Shown here one piece after another: positions 42,559-53,396 of a stretch of 64,000 nt of DNA (the stretch's first letter is position 1; every line of letters starts with the position of its first letter). Below the pieces are notes generated by a model. The model did no database searches and was not told the DNA's origin. It worked only from the letters and a program-made list of their open reading frames with translations. Made by a program: the position numbers and the translations under genes. Origin of the DNA: Alcanivorax sp. REN37 (GTDB lineage: Bacteria > Pseudomonadota > Gammaproteobacteria > Pseudomonadales > Alcanivoracaceae); NCBI RefSeq assembly GCF_041102775.1, contig NZ_JBGCUO010000001.1, forward strand, positions 2,496,805-2,560,804, in the 5' to 3' direction.

Positions 42559-43956
42559 TTACCTTTTCTTGACGAACTTCATCATCCGGCGCTTGCTGCG
42601 GATCTGGCGCTCGGTCAGTTCGTTCTTCTTGCCCTCGTAGGGGTTGGCGCCGCTCTTGAACTCCACCCGCACCGGCGTGCCTTCCAACTTCAACAGCTCG
42701 CGGAAACGGTTTTCCAAGTAGCGGCGATAAGCGTCCGGTACCGCGTCAGCCTTGCTGCCGTGGATGATGATACGCGGCGGGTTGCTGCCGCCGATGTGCG
42801 CATAGCGCAACTTGATGCGGTTGCGGCCCACGATCGGCGGCTGATGGCGGGCGGTGATTTCTTCCATCATGCGCGTCAACCGGTTGGTGCTGACCTTGGG
42901 GAACGCCGATTCCCAAGCACGGTGGATCAGCGGATACAGATCGCCGACGCCGGTGCCGTGCAGAGCAGAAATAGTGTGGAAGCGCATCCAGGGCGCGAAA
43001 TGCAGGCGGCGCTGCAGGTCGGCGCGGATTTTTTCGCGCTGTTCAGTGGGCTGGCCATCCCACTTGTTCACCGCCATCACCACACAGCGGCCCACCTCAA
43101 TGACGTAACCCAGCAGATGCAGGTCTTGCTCGGTGAGTCCTTCTTGGGCGTCGATCACCAGCAGCACCACGTGGGCTTGGTCCACCGCCTGCATGGCTTT
43201 CACCACCGAGAACTTTTCCACCGCCTCGAACACCTTGCCGCGGCGGCGGATGCCGGCGGTGTCCAGCAGCGTGTAGCGCTGGCCGTGCCGGGTATAGGGG
43301 ATTTCGATGGTATCGCGGGTGGTGCCGGCCATGTCGTAGACCACCACTCGCTCTTCACCGAGCAGGCGGTTCACCAGCGTCGACTTGCCGACGTTGGGAC
43401 GTCCCAATACCGCCACCCGGATGCCGCTTTCTTCGGCTTCCTGCTCGGCGTCGCGCTCCTCAGGCAACGGGAATCCGGACAGCACCTGCTCGATCATGCG
43501 GCGCACGTTGCGGCCGGTTTCCGCCGCCACGGGGTGCAGATCGCTGAGACCCAGGGCGTAGAACTCGGCACTGGCGGCGTGCTCATCGACGCCATCGATC
43601 TTGTTCACCAGCAGATGCACCGGCTTGTCCAACTGGCGCAGCTGCTGCGCCAACTGCTGGTCAGCAGCAGTCAGGCCGGCACGGCCATCCACCAGGAACA
43701 ACACCGCATCGGCTTCCGACAGCGCCTGCATCGCCTGATTGGTGGTGGCTTCCACCACCCCTTCGAGACCCTCACCGATACCGCCGGTATCGATCACCAC
43801 ATAGGGGCGATCGCCAATGCGGCCGCTGCCGTATTTGCGGTCACGGGTGAGGCCGGGGAAATCGGCCACCAGCGCATCGCGGGTGCGGGTGAGATGGTTG
43901 AACAGGGTGGACTTGCCCACATTCGGGCGCCCCACCAGGGCCAGCACGGGTTTCAT
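42559..43956 (-). CDS. der: Ribosome biogenesis GTPase Der (EngA)
   Basis: 465 residues with two tandem G domains, each with GRPNVGKST (P-loop), TRD and DTGGI / DTAGI motifs, NKID and NKWD, then the C-terminal KH-like domain and a basic tail (LTERQIRSKRRMMKFVKKR). Required for 50S assembly. The ATG at 43956 (MKPVLALVGRPNVGKS) fits the family; the longer frame begins at TTG. Follows bamB, as in most gammaproteobacteria. Confidence 0.97.
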   Translation of the reverse strand: MKPVLALVGRPNVGKSTLFNHLTRTRDALVADFPGLTRDRKYGSGRIGDRPYVVIDTGGIGEGLEGVVEATTNQAMQALSEADAVLFLVDGRAGLTAADQQLAQQLRQLDKPVHLLVNKIDGVDEHAASAEFYALGLSDLHPVAAETGRNVRRMIEQVLSGFPLPEERDAEQEAEESGIRVAVLGRPNVGKSTLVNRLLGEERVVVYDMAGTTRDTIEIPYTRHGQRYTLLDTAGIRRRGKVFEAVEKFSVVKAMQAVDQAHVVLLVIDAQEGLTEQDLHLLGYVIEVGRCVVMAVNKWDGQPTEQREKIRADLQRRLHFAPWMRFHTISALHGTGVGDLYPLIHRAWESAFPKVSTNRLTRMMEEITARHQPPIVGRNRIKLRYAHIGGSNPPRIIIHGSKADAVPDAYRRYLENRFRELLKLEGTPVRVEFKSGANPYEGKKNELTERQIRSKRRMMKFVKKR

Positions 43957-43978
43957 CGACAGGTGATCACTCAATAAA

Positions 43979-44003
43979 GGACGCCCGCGAAGTGCGGGCG
44001 TCC
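43979..44003 (-). terminator. Terminator-like hairpin between bamB and der
   Basis: A perfect 10-bp stem GGACGCCCGC / GCGGGCGTCC with a 5-nt loop, followed on the minus strand by TTTATT. It lies between the bamB stop and the der start, so it may attenuate readthrough into der. Confidence 0.8.
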
Positions 44004-44031
44004 GGAATGTTACTCGTTTATGGCGCCGCGG

Positions 44032-45189
44032 TCAGCGCGGTTCGAGCGTATAGGCCGCCAGCTTGCCCCGTTGGCCAAGTACGTACAGCACGTTGTCACG
44101 CACCAGCGGTGCGGCCGCGAAGCCTTTGCGGTGCAACCGGGCGCGGGCGGTGATGCGGCCAGTTTCAGCGTCCATCCAGTGCAAGTAGCCTTCGGCATCG
44201 CCGGTCACCAATTGCCCATGCTGCAGCGCCACGCCGGTAAGACCACGGCCATACAGCGCGTCCTGCTTCCACAGTGTATCGCCGCTGCGCTGGTCGATGG
44301 CCCACACATGGCCGGTGTGATCGGCGAGGAACAGCACGCCGCGACCGCTGGCCATCTGTGTGGTGGTGGACATTTCTTTGGTCCAATAGGGGCGGCCGCT
44401 TTCCTCATCCAGCACCGACACACTGCCCTGGAAACTGCCGACGAATACACCGCCGCCCTCGACGATCATGTTGTTGCTGATGTCCACCAGCCGCTCCAAC
44501 TCGGAACGCCCGGTGGGCTCAGCCGCGCGGCGCTCCCACAGCGGCGCACCGGTGTCGGCATCCAGCGCCGCCACCTTGCCGTTGGCGAACGCCACGTAGA
44601 CGCGGTCGTTGGCAATCAGCGGTGTGGCGGCACCACGCAGGATCAGGATCGGCACCGGGTTATCAAAACTCCAGCGCTGCTCACCGGACAGCGTGTCGAG
44701 TGCAAACACACGGCCATCAATGCTCTGGAACACCGCAATAGAGGCATTCACCGCCGGCGGCGCCAGCACCTCTGAGCCGAGCGCCACGCGCCAAACTTCG
44801 CTGCCGTCGTCTTCCGAGCGCGCCACTGCGTCACCCTCACGGGTGCCGTACATCACCAGCCCGTAGCCGGCGTACAAGCCGCCGCTGATGCGCTCGCCAG
44901 TTTTCACCCGCCACAGACGCTTGCCGCGCTCATGGGCGAAGCCGGCGATCACGCCCTGATAGTCAGCGGCATAGATGCCGCGATGGGTTTCTGCCGGGGT
45001 CAGCCGCAACGCTTGTTTCTTGACGCCGTCGCCCACTTGGCGGCTCCACAGCGTCTTAGCCCGGTATTCACTGCTGAATTCCGGCAGTGGATTGGGTTCG
45101 ATGGCGTTGGGGTTACTGCTGCACCCGGCCAGCCACAACAGGGCAGCCAGTGCGGCCAGCGGCCCCAGCAAACGACGCTGCTTGATCAC
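44032..45189 (-). CDS. bamB: Outer membrane protein assembly factor BamB
   Basis: 385 residues: lipoprotein signal (AALAALLWLAGCSSNP) followed by an eight-bladed PQQ-type beta propeller with recurrent GxxxALDxxTGxxxW repeats (for example RVFALDTLSGEQRWSF, KVAALDADTGAPLWER, HVWAIDQRSGDTLWKQ). It is the lipoprotein subunit of the BAM complex that inserts outer-membrane beta barrels. The hisS-yfgM-bamB-der order is the standard gammaproteobacterial one. Confidence 0.96.
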   Translation of the reverse strand: MIKQRRLLGPLAALAALLWLAGCSSNPNAIEPNPLPEFSSEYRAKTLWSRQVGDGVKKQALRLTPAETHRGIYAADYQGVIAGFAHERGKRLWRVKTGERISGGLYAGYGLVMYGTREGDAVARSEDDGSEVWRVALGSEVLAPPAVNASIAVFQSIDGRVFALDTLSGEQRWSFDNPVPILILRGAATPLIANDRVYVAFANGKVAALDADTGAPLWERRAAEPTGRSELERLVDISNNMIVEGGGVFVGSFQGSVSVLDEESGRPYWTKEMSTTTQMASGRGVLFLADHTGHVWAIDQRSGDTLWKQDALYGRGLTGVALQHGQLVTGDAEGYLHWMDAETGRITARARLHRKGFAAAPLVRDNVLYVLGQRGKLAAYTLEPR

Positions 45190-45217
45190 CTAAGTCTCCT
45201 TGCCCTACACACTGCGT

Positions 45218-45865
45218 TCAGGACGCAGGCGCAAGATCGTCCAGTTTCATGCGGATGCGCTCGGCCAGCGAATCGCCCTGCGGGGCAGCGGCCAGCGCTT
45301 CGTCGTAGGCACCGCGGGCGGCTCCAGCCTCACCCTTCTGGCGCAGTGCATCACCGCGCAACTCTGCCACTTGGGCGGACCAGTCGACGGGGAAGCGGCC
45401 TTTCAGGGTGGCCAGCGCGGCGTCGAAGTCCTGACGCTGGATGTCCACCCGCGCCAGTCGCAGACGAGCGGTGTACACCAGCGCGTCGTTGCGGTCGGCT
45501 TTGATCACATCGTTGAGGTATCCCGCCGCGGCATCGTAGTCGCCGGCGGCCACCGCCTTGCGTGCCAGTGCCAAGCCAGCGTGGCTGGCGTACACGGTGC
45601 TGCCGTAATCCTTGCGCAGCTGGTCGGCCTGCTCTTCCACCTCGGCCCAGGCCACAGTGTCGTCACGGCCTTCCACTTGCGCCAGCGCGCCGAGCATTTT
45701 CTCGTAGGCGATGGAAGCACCTTGCGCTTGGTTGGCGTTGTGGCTATTCCAGAACCGCATGCCCACCACCGCGGCCACCGCCACCAGCACCCCAATCAAC
45801 ACGGCGCTGCCGTTGCGTGCCCACCAGTCACGCAGCACTTCAATCTGTTCTTCTTCGCTTCTCAT
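45218..45865 (-). CDS. yfgM: YfgM family SecYEG ancillary protein (TPR)
   Basis: 215 residues: cytoplasmic N-terminus (EEEQIEVLRDWWARNG), one membrane helix (SAVLIGVLVAVAAVVGMRFW, about 20-39) and a periplasmic TPR-like domain. YfgM associates with PpiD at the SecYEG translocon. Placed between hisS and bamB as in E. coli. Confidence 0.9.
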   Translation of the reverse strand: MRSEEEQIEVLRDWWARNGSAVLIGVLVAVAAVVGMRFWNSHNANQAQGASIAYEKMLGALAQVEGRDDTVAWAEVEEQADQLRKDYGSTVYASHAGLALARKAVAAGDYDAAAGYLNDVIKADRNDALVYTARLRLARVDIQRQDFDAALATLKGRFPVDWSAQVAELRGDALRQKGEAGAARGAYDEALAAAPQGDSLAERIRMKLDDLAPAS

Positions 45866-45919
45866 GACCGACCTTTCTCCTTGCCTCGCTGCAAGCCGGA
45901 CAGCGCCCGGCCCTTCCCG

Positions 45920-47188
45920 TTAATTCCGTGCTGCCAACCACTGGCCCAATTCGGTCGCCAGCGCTGCGCGTGCCATGCGTTGCTGCTGACCGTCGGCGAG
46001 GCACTTCACCGTGACCTCCTCCGCAGCCAGCTCATCTTCGCCCAACAACAGCACCCAATTGGCGCCGCTACGGTCGGCTTTTTTCATCTGGCTCTTGAAG
46101 CTGCCGCCGCCGCAATGGCACTGCACACGCCGGCCCGGCAGCGCATCACGCAGCTGTTCGGCCAGCAGCAGCGCTGCGGTGGCGTCGCTGGAGACGATAT
46201 AGAGCTCTGCCGCCGGCGTCAGTTCCGGAAGTTGCTGTTCCAGCAGCAAAATCAGTCGCTCGACGCCCACGGCGAAGCCCACCGCCGGGGTCGGTTTGCC
46301 GCCCAGCTGCGCGACCAAACCGTCGTAACGGCCGCCGGCACAGACCGTGCCCTGGGCGCCCAAGGCGGTGGTGACCCACTCGAATACGGTGCGGTTGTAG
46401 TAATCCAGCCCGCGGACTAGGCGCGGATTGATGCGGTAGGCGATGCCGGCTTGGTCGAGCATCGCCCGCAGCGTTTCAAAGTGGCTCTTGGTGGCGTCGC
46501 CGAAATAATCCAGCAGCGACGGCGCGTTCTGCAGTACCGCCTGAGTGGACGGATCTTTGCTGTCCAGCACCCGCAGCGGGTTGCGGGTCAGGCGGCGGCG
46601 GCTGTCTTCATCGAGCTGGTCCTGATGATCAGACAGGTACGCCACCAGTGCATCGCGGTAGGCGGCGCGCTCATCGCTGTCACCCAGCGTATTCAGTTCC
46701 AAGGTCACCTGCTCGGTGAGACCGAGCTCGCGCCACAGGCGGGCGGTGAGCAGGATCACCTCGGCATCGATGTCCGGGCCGTCCATGCCGAACGTCTCGG
46801 CACCGATCTGATGGAACTGGCGGTAGCGGCCGGCCTGCGGCCGCTCGTAGCGGAACATCGGGCCGCGGTACCACAGCCGCTGGGTCTGGTTGTAAAGCAG
46901 CCCGTGCTCCTCGGCGGCGCGCACGCAACTGGCGGTGCCTTCCGGGCGCAGGGTCACCGACTCGCCGCTGCGGTCATCGAAGGTGTACATCTCTTTTTCG
47001 ACGATATCGGTGACTTCACCGATGCCGCGTTGAAACAGCTCGGTCCGCTCCAGCACCGGCGTACGGATTTCACTGTAGCTGTAGGCGGCCAGCACCCCGG
47101 CCACCCGCGCTTCCAACCACTGCCACAGCGGCGACTGCGCCGGCAGGATGTCGTTCATGCCTCGCACGGAGGCGATTTTCTTGCTCAC
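45920..47188 (-). CDS. hisS: Histidyl-tRNA synthetase
   Basis: 422 residues. Class II core with motif 2 region [13 protein letters not shown], histidine-binding [12 protein letters not shown] and motif 3 [13 protein letters not shown], then the anticodon-binding domain ([20 protein letters not shown]...). The GTG at 47188 ([16 protein letters not shown]) has GGGGAG upstream and gives the family N-terminus; the longer frame is a shadow. Confidence 0.97.
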   Translation of the reverse strand: MSKKIASVRGMNDILPAQSPLWQWLEARVAGVLAAYSYSEIRTPVLERTELFQRGIGEVTDIVEKEMYTFDDRSGESVTLRPEGTASCVRAAEEHGLLYNQTQRLWYRGPMFRYERPQAGRYRQFHQIGAETFGMDGPDIDAEVILLTARLWRELGLTEQVTLELNTLGDSDERAAYRDALVAYLSDHQDQLDEDSRRRLTRNPLRVLDSKDPSTQAVLQNAPSLLDYFGDATKSHFETLRAMLDQAGIAYRINPRLVRGLDYYNRTVFEWVTTALGAQGTVCAGGRYDGLVAQLGGKPTPAVGFAVGVERLILLLEQQLPELTPAAELYIVSSDATAALLLAEQLRDALPGRRVQCHCGGGSFKSQMKKADRSGANWVLLLGEDELAAEEVTVKCLADGQQQRMARAALATELGQWLAARN

Positions 47189-47255
47189 GGGTACTCCCCG
47201 ACAGTAACGGCAACGGGCGCCGGTACGGCGCCCGCGGTATTCAAAGGAAGCGGTT

Positions 47256-48386
47256 TCAGGCCTCGCCGGACCGCACGATGACGCCGGCTTCACGATCCTT
47301 GCGGCGCTGCTCAGCCTTGGCGCGCACCATGCGCTCCAGCTCGTCCACCAGGCTTTCGGCGCGCACGTGATGGCTCTTGTCACCGTCCTCGTAGGACAGG
47401 TTGTTGGGGGTGCCACCGGTGAGGCCGATGTCAGCCTCGCGCGCTTCGCCGGGCCCGTTCACCAGACAGCCAATCACCGCCAGGTCGATGGACTCACTGA
47501 CGTCTTCCAGCCGCGCTTCCAGCTCGTTGACGGTGGCGATCACATCGAAGTTCTGCCGCGAGCAGCTCGGGCAGGCGATGATGTTGACGCCTTTCTTGCG
47601 CAGATTGAGGCTCTTGAGGATGTCGAAGCCGACGCGAATTTCTTCCACCGGATCAGCCGCCAGCGAGATGCGGATGGTGTCGCCGATGCCTTCCATCAGC
47701 AGCGCCCCCAGCGCCACCGCCGACTTGACGGTGCCGGAGCGGAACACACCGGCTTCGGTCACACCGAGGTGCAGCGGCTGCTCCAGCTGGCGAGACAGCT
47801 TGCGGTACGCCTCCAGCGTCATGAACACATTCGACGCTTTTACGCTGACCTTGTAGTCCTGGAAGTCGTAGCGATCGAGGATCTCGGCATGGCGCAGCGC
47901 CGACTCCACCAGCGCATCGGCGCAGGGTTCGTGGTACTTGCGCAGCAGCTCTTTTTCCAGCGAACCGCCGTTGACACCGATGCGAATCGGAATGCCGTGA
48001 TCACGGGCCGACTGCACCACCGCGCGTACCCGGTCATCGCTGCCGATGTTGCCGGGGTTGATGCGCAGGCAATCGGCGCCCTCGTCCGCCACCCGCAACG
48101 CAATGGTGTGGTCGTAATGAATGTCCGCCACCAGCGGCACCGACACCTGGCGGCGGATGCGCCCGAACGCCTCGGCGGCGTCCATGGTCGGCACCGACAC
48201 GCGCACGATATCGGCGCCGACCTGCTCCAGACGGCGGATTTGCGCCACGGTGGCGTCCACGTCACAGGTATTGGTGTTGGTCATGCTTTGGACAGAGATC
48301 GGCGCATCACCGCCGACCGGCACGTTGCCGACCATGATCTTGCGGGTCGGTCGGCGCGTGATCTGAATCTCGGAGTGGCTTTCCAC
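47256..48386 (-). CDS. ispG: 4-hydroxy-3-methylbut-2-en-1-yl diphosphate synthase (flavodoxin)
   Basis: 376 residues. TIM barrel with [14 protein letters not shown] and RINPGNIG, and the [4Fe-4S] domain with [10 protein letters not shown] and [10 protein letters not shown] supplying the three Cys ligands and the following Glu. It performs the penultimate MEP-pathway step and depends on Fe-S assembly, as encoded by the suf cluster further on. Located between rodZ and hisS, the conserved context. Confidence 0.97.
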   Translation of the reverse strand: MESHSEIQITRRPTRKIMVGNVPVGGDAPISVQSMTNTNTCDVDATVAQIRRLEQVGADIVRVSVPTMDAAEAFGRIRRQVSVPLVADIHYDHTIALRVADEGADCLRINPGNIGSDDRVRAVVQSARDHGIPIRIGVNGGSLEKELLRKYHEPCADALVESALRHAEILDRYDFQDYKVSVKASNVFMTLEAYRKLSRQLEQPLHLGVTEAGVFRSGTVKSAVALGALLMEGIGDTIRISLAADPVEEIRVGFDILKSLNLRKKGVNIIACPSCSRQNFDVIATVNELEARLEDVSESIDLAVIGCLVNGPGEAREADIGLTGGTPNNLSYEDGDKSHHVRAESLVDELERMVRAKAEQRRKDREAGVIVRSGEA

Positions 48387-48413
48387 GGGGGAACTCCCGG
48401 CGCTGACGGCCTA

Positions 48414-49223
48414 CTACGGAACGTTGATGCGGATCACCCGCCCACGCACGGAGCGCGGCAGGGTCTGCGGGTCACCATTGAGCTCGATGGCACTGACCGC
48501 TGCCGCATTACCCAAGGTCACGCGGAACGGCGCCTCGCCCGTGACTTCGATCTGACTGCCGGCGGTTTGTTCACCTTGGAACAAACGTTTGCCGTCAGCG
48601 TCGAGCACGTCCACCCAGCAGGCGTCGGCGAAGCTCATGGTCATGCGGTCGATTTCCGGGATCACCGGGTCCGGCGTGGCCGGCGGGGTCGGCGGCTCCG
48701 ACAGCGCGCTGTCGACGGCCTCTGGGCCGGCATCCAACGGCGGCAGTTCGATCTCGGCCGGGGTTTCAGGCGCGCTGTCCGGCGCCGCGTTATCCGGCAC
48801 CGTCACGGTGGCGGCCGGCAGGTCCGGCTCTAGGTTGTCGGGCGGCGACGGGCGCGTGGCCCACCAGGCCAACGCACTCACCACCGCCAGCACCAAGATC
48901 AACACTGGCCACAGCCACAGGTTGCGGCGCTGGTGCGGGATCACATGGATCGGGGTGCGCAGCGTGCTCTCACGCTCATCTTTCACCAAGGCGTGGTACT
49001 GCGCCGCCAGCTCCTCGGCTGGCAGACCCAGCAGCCGTGCGTAGTTGCGCACGTAGCCTTTGACGAAGGTGGCTTCTGGCAGGCGGCGGTAATCATCCGC
49101 TTCCAGTGCTTTCAGGTAGGTGGTGGACAGGTGCAGCTTGGCCGCGGCTTCCTGCTCGGTAAGGTTCTGCCGGATCCGCTCTTCCTTGAGGCGCTGGCCG
49201 GGCAGAGTCTGTGCATCCGTCAT
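48414..49223 (-). CDS. rodZ: RodZ cytoskeletal protein
   Basis: 269 residues: N-terminal helix-turn-helix that binds MreB (LPGQRLKEERIRQNLTEQEAAAKLHLSTTYLKALEADDYRRLPEATFVKGYVRNYARLLGL), one membrane helix at about 100-122 (NLWLWPVLILVLAVVSALAWW), a Pro/Ala-rich periplasmic linker and the DUF4115 domain (MTMSFADACWVDVLDADGKRLFQGEQTAGSQIEV). Organises rod shape. Its ATG overlaps the pilW stop. Confidence 0.95.
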   Translation of the reverse strand: MTDAQTLPGQRLKEERIRQNLTEQEAAAKLHLSTTYLKALEADDYRRLPEATFVKGYVRNYARLLGLPAEELAAQYHALVKDERESTLRTPIHVIPHQRRNLWLWPVLILVLAVVSALAWWATRPSPPDNLEPDLPAATVTVPDNAAPDSAPETPAEIELPPLDAGPEAVDSALSEPPTPPATPDPVIPEIDRMTMSFADACWVDVLDADGKRLFQGEQTAGSQIEVTGEAPFRVTLGNAAAVSAIELNGDPQTLPRSVRGRVIRINVP

Positions 49224-50014
49224 GATGAGCTCCCTGGGGCGGCGCTCGAACGCCCTGACCTCAGGGCGCGCAGCTCCGCTGAATCCGGATAATCCTGTTC
49301 CAATCGCTGGGTCAGCGTCTGCCGCTCGGCGTCAGCGCCACGGCGCTCGGCGAGGCGAATACCGACCAGCAATCCGGCGGCACTGGGCGCCTGCTGGTTG
49401 GCAGCATATTGGTCGTAGTAACGCTTGGCCAGCGACAGATCGCCGCGCTCCTGCGTCAGCTGGGTCAGCGCCAGCAGCGAGCGCTCAGGGTTGCGCGTCA
49501 ACCGCAGCGCGCGCTGGAAAGCCTTCTCGGCCTGCGCATTGTCCCCCAGCGCCTGATAGCTGCGGCCGAGGTTCTCGAACGCACGGCCACGGCCGCTGTA
49601 ACGGGGATCGTTAGCCACCCGTTCGAACTCGCGCACCGCGCCGCGGTAGTCGCCGCGCTGGTACAGCAAGATGCCGTAGTTATTGCGCGCCACTGCATAA
49701 TCGCTGTCGATGCGCAGCGCGCGCTTGTAGTGCTGCTCTTCGCGCACGCTGTCGCCTTCGTAGCGGTACAGCAGCGCCATGGCGTTGTTAGCCGGCGCGC
49801 TGCGCGGATCCAATTCAAGTGCGCGGGAGAAGTGTTGGCGCGCCTCTTCCGGCTTGTCCATCTGCAGGTATTCCATGCCGGCGGCCACCCGGTGTTGCAC
49901 CGCTTCATCGATGCGGACTTCACCGATACGTTCAGCGCCCGCGACACAGCCGGCCAACAGCGCGACGAAAGCGGCGCCCGCCAGAGCACGCGACAACCGG
50001 TGCACCACTGTCAT
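49220..50014 (-). CDS. pilW: Type IV pilus biogenesis/stability lipoprotein PilW (PilF)
   Basis: 264 residues: lipoprotein signal ([15 protein letters not shown]) and six TPR repeats (for example [39 protein letters not shown]). PilF/PilW is the pilotin for secretin PilQ. Overlaps rlmN upstream and rodZ downstream by 4 nt each, giving a tightly coupled rlmN-pilW-rodZ-ispG-hisS run. Confidence 0.94.
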   Translation of the reverse strand: MTVVHRLSRALAGAAFVALLAGCVAGAERIGEVRIDEAVQHRVAAGMEYLQMDKPEEARQHFSRALELDPRSAPANNAMALLYRYEGDSVREEQHYKRALRIDSDYAVARNNYGILLYQRGDYRGAVREFERVANDPRYSGRGRAFENLGRSYQALGDNAQAEKAFQRALRLTRNPERSLLALTQLTQERGDLSLAKRYYDQYAANQQAPSAAGLLVGIRLAERRGADAERQTLTQRLEQDYPDSAELRALRSGRSSAAPGSSS

Positions 50015-51165
50015 GGGGCCATCCGCACGGTCTGCTGCTCTTCACCATCGGTGCCGGCACGCATGAATACCGTTTTCTGCCAGCGCTCGGCGCGGCGGGT
50101 CCGGTCCATCACCTCACCCACCAACTGCCCGCAGGCGGCGTCGATGTCATCACCGCGGGTGGTGCGGATGGTAGTCATCAGGCCGTGGTCGTTGAGGTAT
50201 TTGTGGAACGCCAGCACGTCCGGCTTGGCGGGGCGCTCATAACCGGAATGCGGGAACGGGTTGAACGGGATCAGGTTCAGCTTCACCGGCATTTTGCCGC
50301 GCAGCAGCTTGACCAGCTGGCGGGCGTGCTCGGGCTGGTCGTTGACCCCTTTCAACATCACGTACTCCATGGTGATGGAGCGTTGACGGTCGCCGCTGCG
50401 CGCGTAGCGTTCACACGCCGCCAGCAGCTCCGCCAAAGGATATTTGCGGTTGAGCGGTACCAGCTCATCGCGCAGCGGATCATTGGGCGCGTGCAGCGAA
50501 ATCGCCAGCGACACGTCCAACTCTTCATTGAGGCGGTCGATCATCGGCACCACCCCGGAGGTGGACAGCGTGATGCGACGTTTGGAAATGCCATACCCCA
50601 AGGTATCGAGCATCAGCCGCATGCTGCGTACGACATTATCGTAATTGAGCAGCGGCTCGCCCATGCCCATCATCACCACGTTGGTGACCGGGCTTTCGCC
50701 GATGTTGCGGCGCGGGCCGAACGCTTTGCAGGCCAGCCACACCTGGCCAATGATTTCGGCGGTGCTGAGGTCGCGCTGGAATCCCTGCTTGCCGGTGGAG
50801 CAGAAGCTGCAATCCACCGAGCAACCGACCTGCGACGACACACATAGCGTGCCGCGCCGGCCATCTGGGATGAACACCGCTTCCACCGCACCACCGCCAT
50901 CGACTTGCAACACCCATTTACGGGTGCCATCCCGGGAGATGCTTTCATGGAGCACCTCCGGCGGACGGATCTCAGCCACCTCAGCCAGCTTCTCACGCAG
51001 CTTTTTGCCGAGGTCGGTCATCTGCTCGAAATCATCCGCCTGATGATGGTGGATCCATTTCAGCAGTTGCTGGGCGCGGAATTTCTTCTCGCCGATACCG
51101 AGGCAAAACGCCTCCATCTCAGCGTATGAGAAGCCCAGCAGATTGACCTTCGCCTGTTCCGTCAT
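50011..51165 (-). CDS. rlmN: 23S rRNA (adenine(2503)-C2)-methyltransferase RlmN
   Basis: About 384 residues. Radical SAM motif [15 protein letters not shown] (CxxxCxxC), preceded by TLCVSSQVG, plus the two catalytic Cys regions expected ([13 protein letters not shown]-like [12 protein letters not shown] and the C-terminal DIDAACGQL). Methylates A2503 of 23S rRNA and some tRNAs. The ATG at 51165 ([11 protein letters not shown]) is chosen over the longer frame. Confidence 0.96.
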   Translation of the reverse strand: MTEQAKVNLLGFSYAEMEAFCLGIGEKKFRAQQLLKWIHHHQADDFEQMTDLGKKLREKLAEVAEIRPPEVLHESISRDGTRKWVLQVDGGGAVEAVFIPDGRRGTLCVSSQVGCSVDCSFCSTGKQGFQRDLSTAEIIGQVWLACKAFGPRRNIGESPVTNVVMMGMGEPLLNYDNVVRSMRLMLDTLGYGISKRRITLSTSGVVPMIDRLNEELDVSLAISLHAPNDPLRDELVPLNRKYPLAELLAACERYARSGDRQRSITMEYVMLKGVNDQPEHARQLVKLLRGKMPVKLNLIPFNPFPHSGYERPAKPDVLAFHKYLNDHGLMTTIRTTRGDDIDAACGQLVGEVMDRTRRAERWQKTVFMRAGTDGEEQQTVRMAP

Positions 51166-51190
51166 AACCACTCCGGGATTAATGGGCACT

Positions 51191-51622
51191 TCAGCGGATG
51201 CGGGCGCAGAGCTCGTCAGCGCTGAAGAAGTAGCCGATTTCGCGAGCAGCAGAGGTCTCGGAGTCGGAGCCGTGCACAGCGTTCTCGTCGATGCTCTCAG
51301 CGAAATCAGCGCGGATGGTGCCAGCTGCTGCGTCTTTCGGGTTGGTGGCGCCCATCAGCTCGCGGTTCTTGGCAATCGCGCCTTCACCTTCCAGCACTTG
51401 CACCACCACCGGGCCGCTGGTCATGAACGACACCAGGTCACCAAAGAAAGGGCGCTCGCGGTGTTCAGCGTAGAAGCCTTCAGCCTGCTCTTGGCTCAGT
51501 TGCACCATTTTCATGGCGACCAGGCGCAGGCCGGCGTTTTCAAACCGGGACTCGATCTGGCCGATCACGTTCTTGGCCACGGCATCGGGTTTGATAATGG
51601 AAAGGGTGCGCTCAACAGCCAT
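51191..51622 (-). CDS. ndk: Nucleoside diphosphate kinase
   Basis: 143 residues, full length. [21 protein letters not shown] start, active-site [16 protein letters not shown] with the phospho-accepting His. Balances NTP pools. The ATG at 51622 is the family start; the upstream extension is a shadow. The next gene, rlmN, begins 25 bp downstream. Confidence 0.97.
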   Translation of the reverse strand: MAVERTLSIIKPDAVAKNVIGQIESRFENAGLRLVAMKMVQLSQEQAEGFYAEHRERPFFGDLVSFMTSGPVVVQVLEGEGAIAKNRELMGATNPKDAAAGTIRADFAESIDENAVHGSDSETSAAREIGYFFSADELCARIR

Positions 51623-51813
51623 CGGGGAAAAACTCCGCAAACAAGGTTGGAATGGGTGGCACGGGCAACATGCCCTCGGCACCACCGGAACCGGCGGATT
51701 ATACGCATCACACCGGAATTATGGTACCGTTGCCGCCGCGCTGGCGCGGCCCCGAAACCCGCTGGTCGCCGACACCGCCGCAGCCGCGGCTCCGACTTGT
51801 TGGCACGCGCGAT

Positions 51814-51865
51814 TTTCAATCGGGGACCGAGTGCCCTATAATACCCGACCAAATTACTCTGGTAT
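51814..51865 (+). promoter_or_regulatory. suf promoter overlapped by an IscR type 1-like box
   Basis: TTTCAA (51814-51819), 17-bp spacer, TATAAT (51837-51842), followed directly by an imperfect palindrome at 51841-51865 beginning ATACCCGACC and ending TCTGGTAT. By eye it fits 22 of 25 positions of the E. coli type 1 IscR consensus. It overlaps the -10 and start site, a repressor position. Confidence 0.75.
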
Positions 51866-51918
51866 TACCCAGCCACCCGCCCGGGCCCAGGTCGCCCGAC
51901 GACACAGGTCAACTTCCT

Positions 51919-53361
51919 ATGAGCAGTCAAGCGGAACTGGACAGACTGATTCGCAGCGACTACGAGGCCGGCTTCGTCTCCGCTGTGGAGTCCGACACCC
52001 TGCCCCCCGGCCTCAGCGAGGACGTGATCCGCATCATTTCAGCGAAGAAGAACGAGCCGGAATGGCTGCTGGAATGGCGCCTGAAAGCGTTTCGCACCTG
52101 GGAGGGCATGACCCACCCGGAGTGGGCCCACCTGAGCCATCCGCCGGTGGATTTCAACGAGATCTCCTACTATTCCGTGCCGAAAAGCATGGCCGACGGC
52201 CCGAAAAGCCTGGATGAGGTCGATCCCGAGCTGCTGCGCACCTATGAAAAGCTGGGCATTCCGCTGCACGAGCAGGAGATGCTGGCCGGGGTCGCGGTGG
52301 ACGCAGTGTTCGACTCGGTCTCCGTCGGCACCACTTTCCGCGAGAAGCTGCTGGAAGCCGGCGTCATCTTCTGCCCGATCTCCGAGGCGGTACACCTGTA
52401 CCCGGAACTGATCCAGAAGTACCTCGGCACCGTGGTGCCGCAGGGCGACAACTTCTATGCGGCGCTGAACTCGGCGGTATTCTCCGACGGTTCGTTCGTG
52501 TACATCCCCAAGGGCGTGCGCTGCCCGATGGAGCTGTCCACCTACTTCCGCATCAACGAAGCCAAGACCGGCCAGTTCGAACGCACCCTGATCGTTGCCG
52601 ACGAAGGCTCTTATGTGAGCTACCTGGAAGGCTGCACCGCGCCGATGCGCGATGAAAACCAGCTGCACGCCGCGGTGGTGGAGTTGGTGGCACTGCCAGG
52701 CGCCAACATCAAGTACTCCACGGTGCAGAATTGGTACCCCGGCGACGCCGAGGGCAAGGGCGGCATCTACAACTTCGTCACTAAGCGTGGCGTGGCCCAT
52801 ACCGACGCCAAGATTTCTTGGACGCAAGTGGAAACCGGCTCCGCCATCACCTGGAAATACCCCAGCGTGATTCTGCGCGGTGACAATGCCGTGGGCGAGT
52901 TCTACTCGGTGGCGCTGACCCGCAACCTGCAGCAGGCAGACACCGGCACCAAGATGATCCACCTTGGCAAAAACACCAAGAGCACCATCATTTCCAAGGG
53001 CATTTCGGCCGGCCGCAGCAGCAACGTTTACCGTGGCCTGGTGCGCATCAGCCCGCGCGCCGAAGGGGCCCGCAACTTCACCCAGTGCGACTCGTTGCTG
53101 CTGGGCGATAGCTGCGCCGCGCACACCTTCCCGTACATCGAAAGCCGCAACCCCAGCGCGATGGTGGAGCACGAAGCCACCACCTCCAAGGTGTCCGACG
53201 ATCAGCTGTTCTTGTGCCAAAGCCGTGGCATCGACCCCGAAAAAGCGGTGTCGATGATCGTCAACGGCTTCTGCAAGGAAGTGTTCAAGGAATTGCCGAT
53301 GGAGTTTGCCGTAGAAGCCGGCAAGCTGCTGGAAGTCAGTCTCGAAGGCGCTGTGGGCTGA
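51919..53361 (+). CDS. sufB: Fe-S cluster scaffold SufB
   Basis: 480 residues of the SufB/D beta-helix family, with [73 protein letters not shown] and C-terminal [24 protein letters not shown]. SufB, SufC and SufD form the cluster-assembly scaffold complex. It is first in the suf operon. The ATG at 51919 is the family-like start; its ribosome binding site is weak. Confidence 0.96.
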   Translation: MSSQAELDRLIRSDYEAGFVSAVESDTLPPGLSEDVIRIISAKKNEPEWLLEWRLKAFRTWEGMTHPEWAHLSHPPVDFNEISYYSVPKSMADGPKSLDEVDPELLRTYEKLGIPLHEQEMLAGVAVDAVFDSVSVGTTFREKLLEAGVIFCPISEAVHLYPELIQKYLGTVVPQGDNFYAALNSAVFSDGSFVYIPKGVRCPMELSTYFRINEAKTGQFERTLIVADEGSYVSYLEGCTAPMRDENQLHAAVVELVALPGANIKYSTVQNWYPGDAEGKGGIYNFVTKRGVAHTDAKISWTQVETGSAITWKYPSVILRGDNAVGEFYSVALTRNLQQADTGTKMIHLGKNTKSTIISKGISAGRSSNVYRGLVRISPRAEGARNFTQCDSLLLGDSCAAHTFPYIESRNPSAMVEHEATTSKVSDDQLFLCQSRGIDPEKAVSMIVNGFCKEVFKELPMEFAVEAGKLLEVSLEGAVG

Positions 53362-53396
53362 CCCCCACACCCGATCACCAACAGGATTGAACCCCG

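Noticed and set aside
42760-43977. 405-codon plus-strand ORF opposite der
   Set aside because: Antisense shadow; der is unambiguous.
45920-47416. Extended hisS N-terminus (498 residues)
   Set aside because: The extra 76 residues overlap the ispG 3' end in another frame; the GTG at 47188 gives the family start with a ribosome binding site.
52039-53370. 443-codon minus-strand ORF opposite sufB
   Set aside because: Typical antisense shadow of a GC-rich gene; His/Val/Gln-rich and not a known family.
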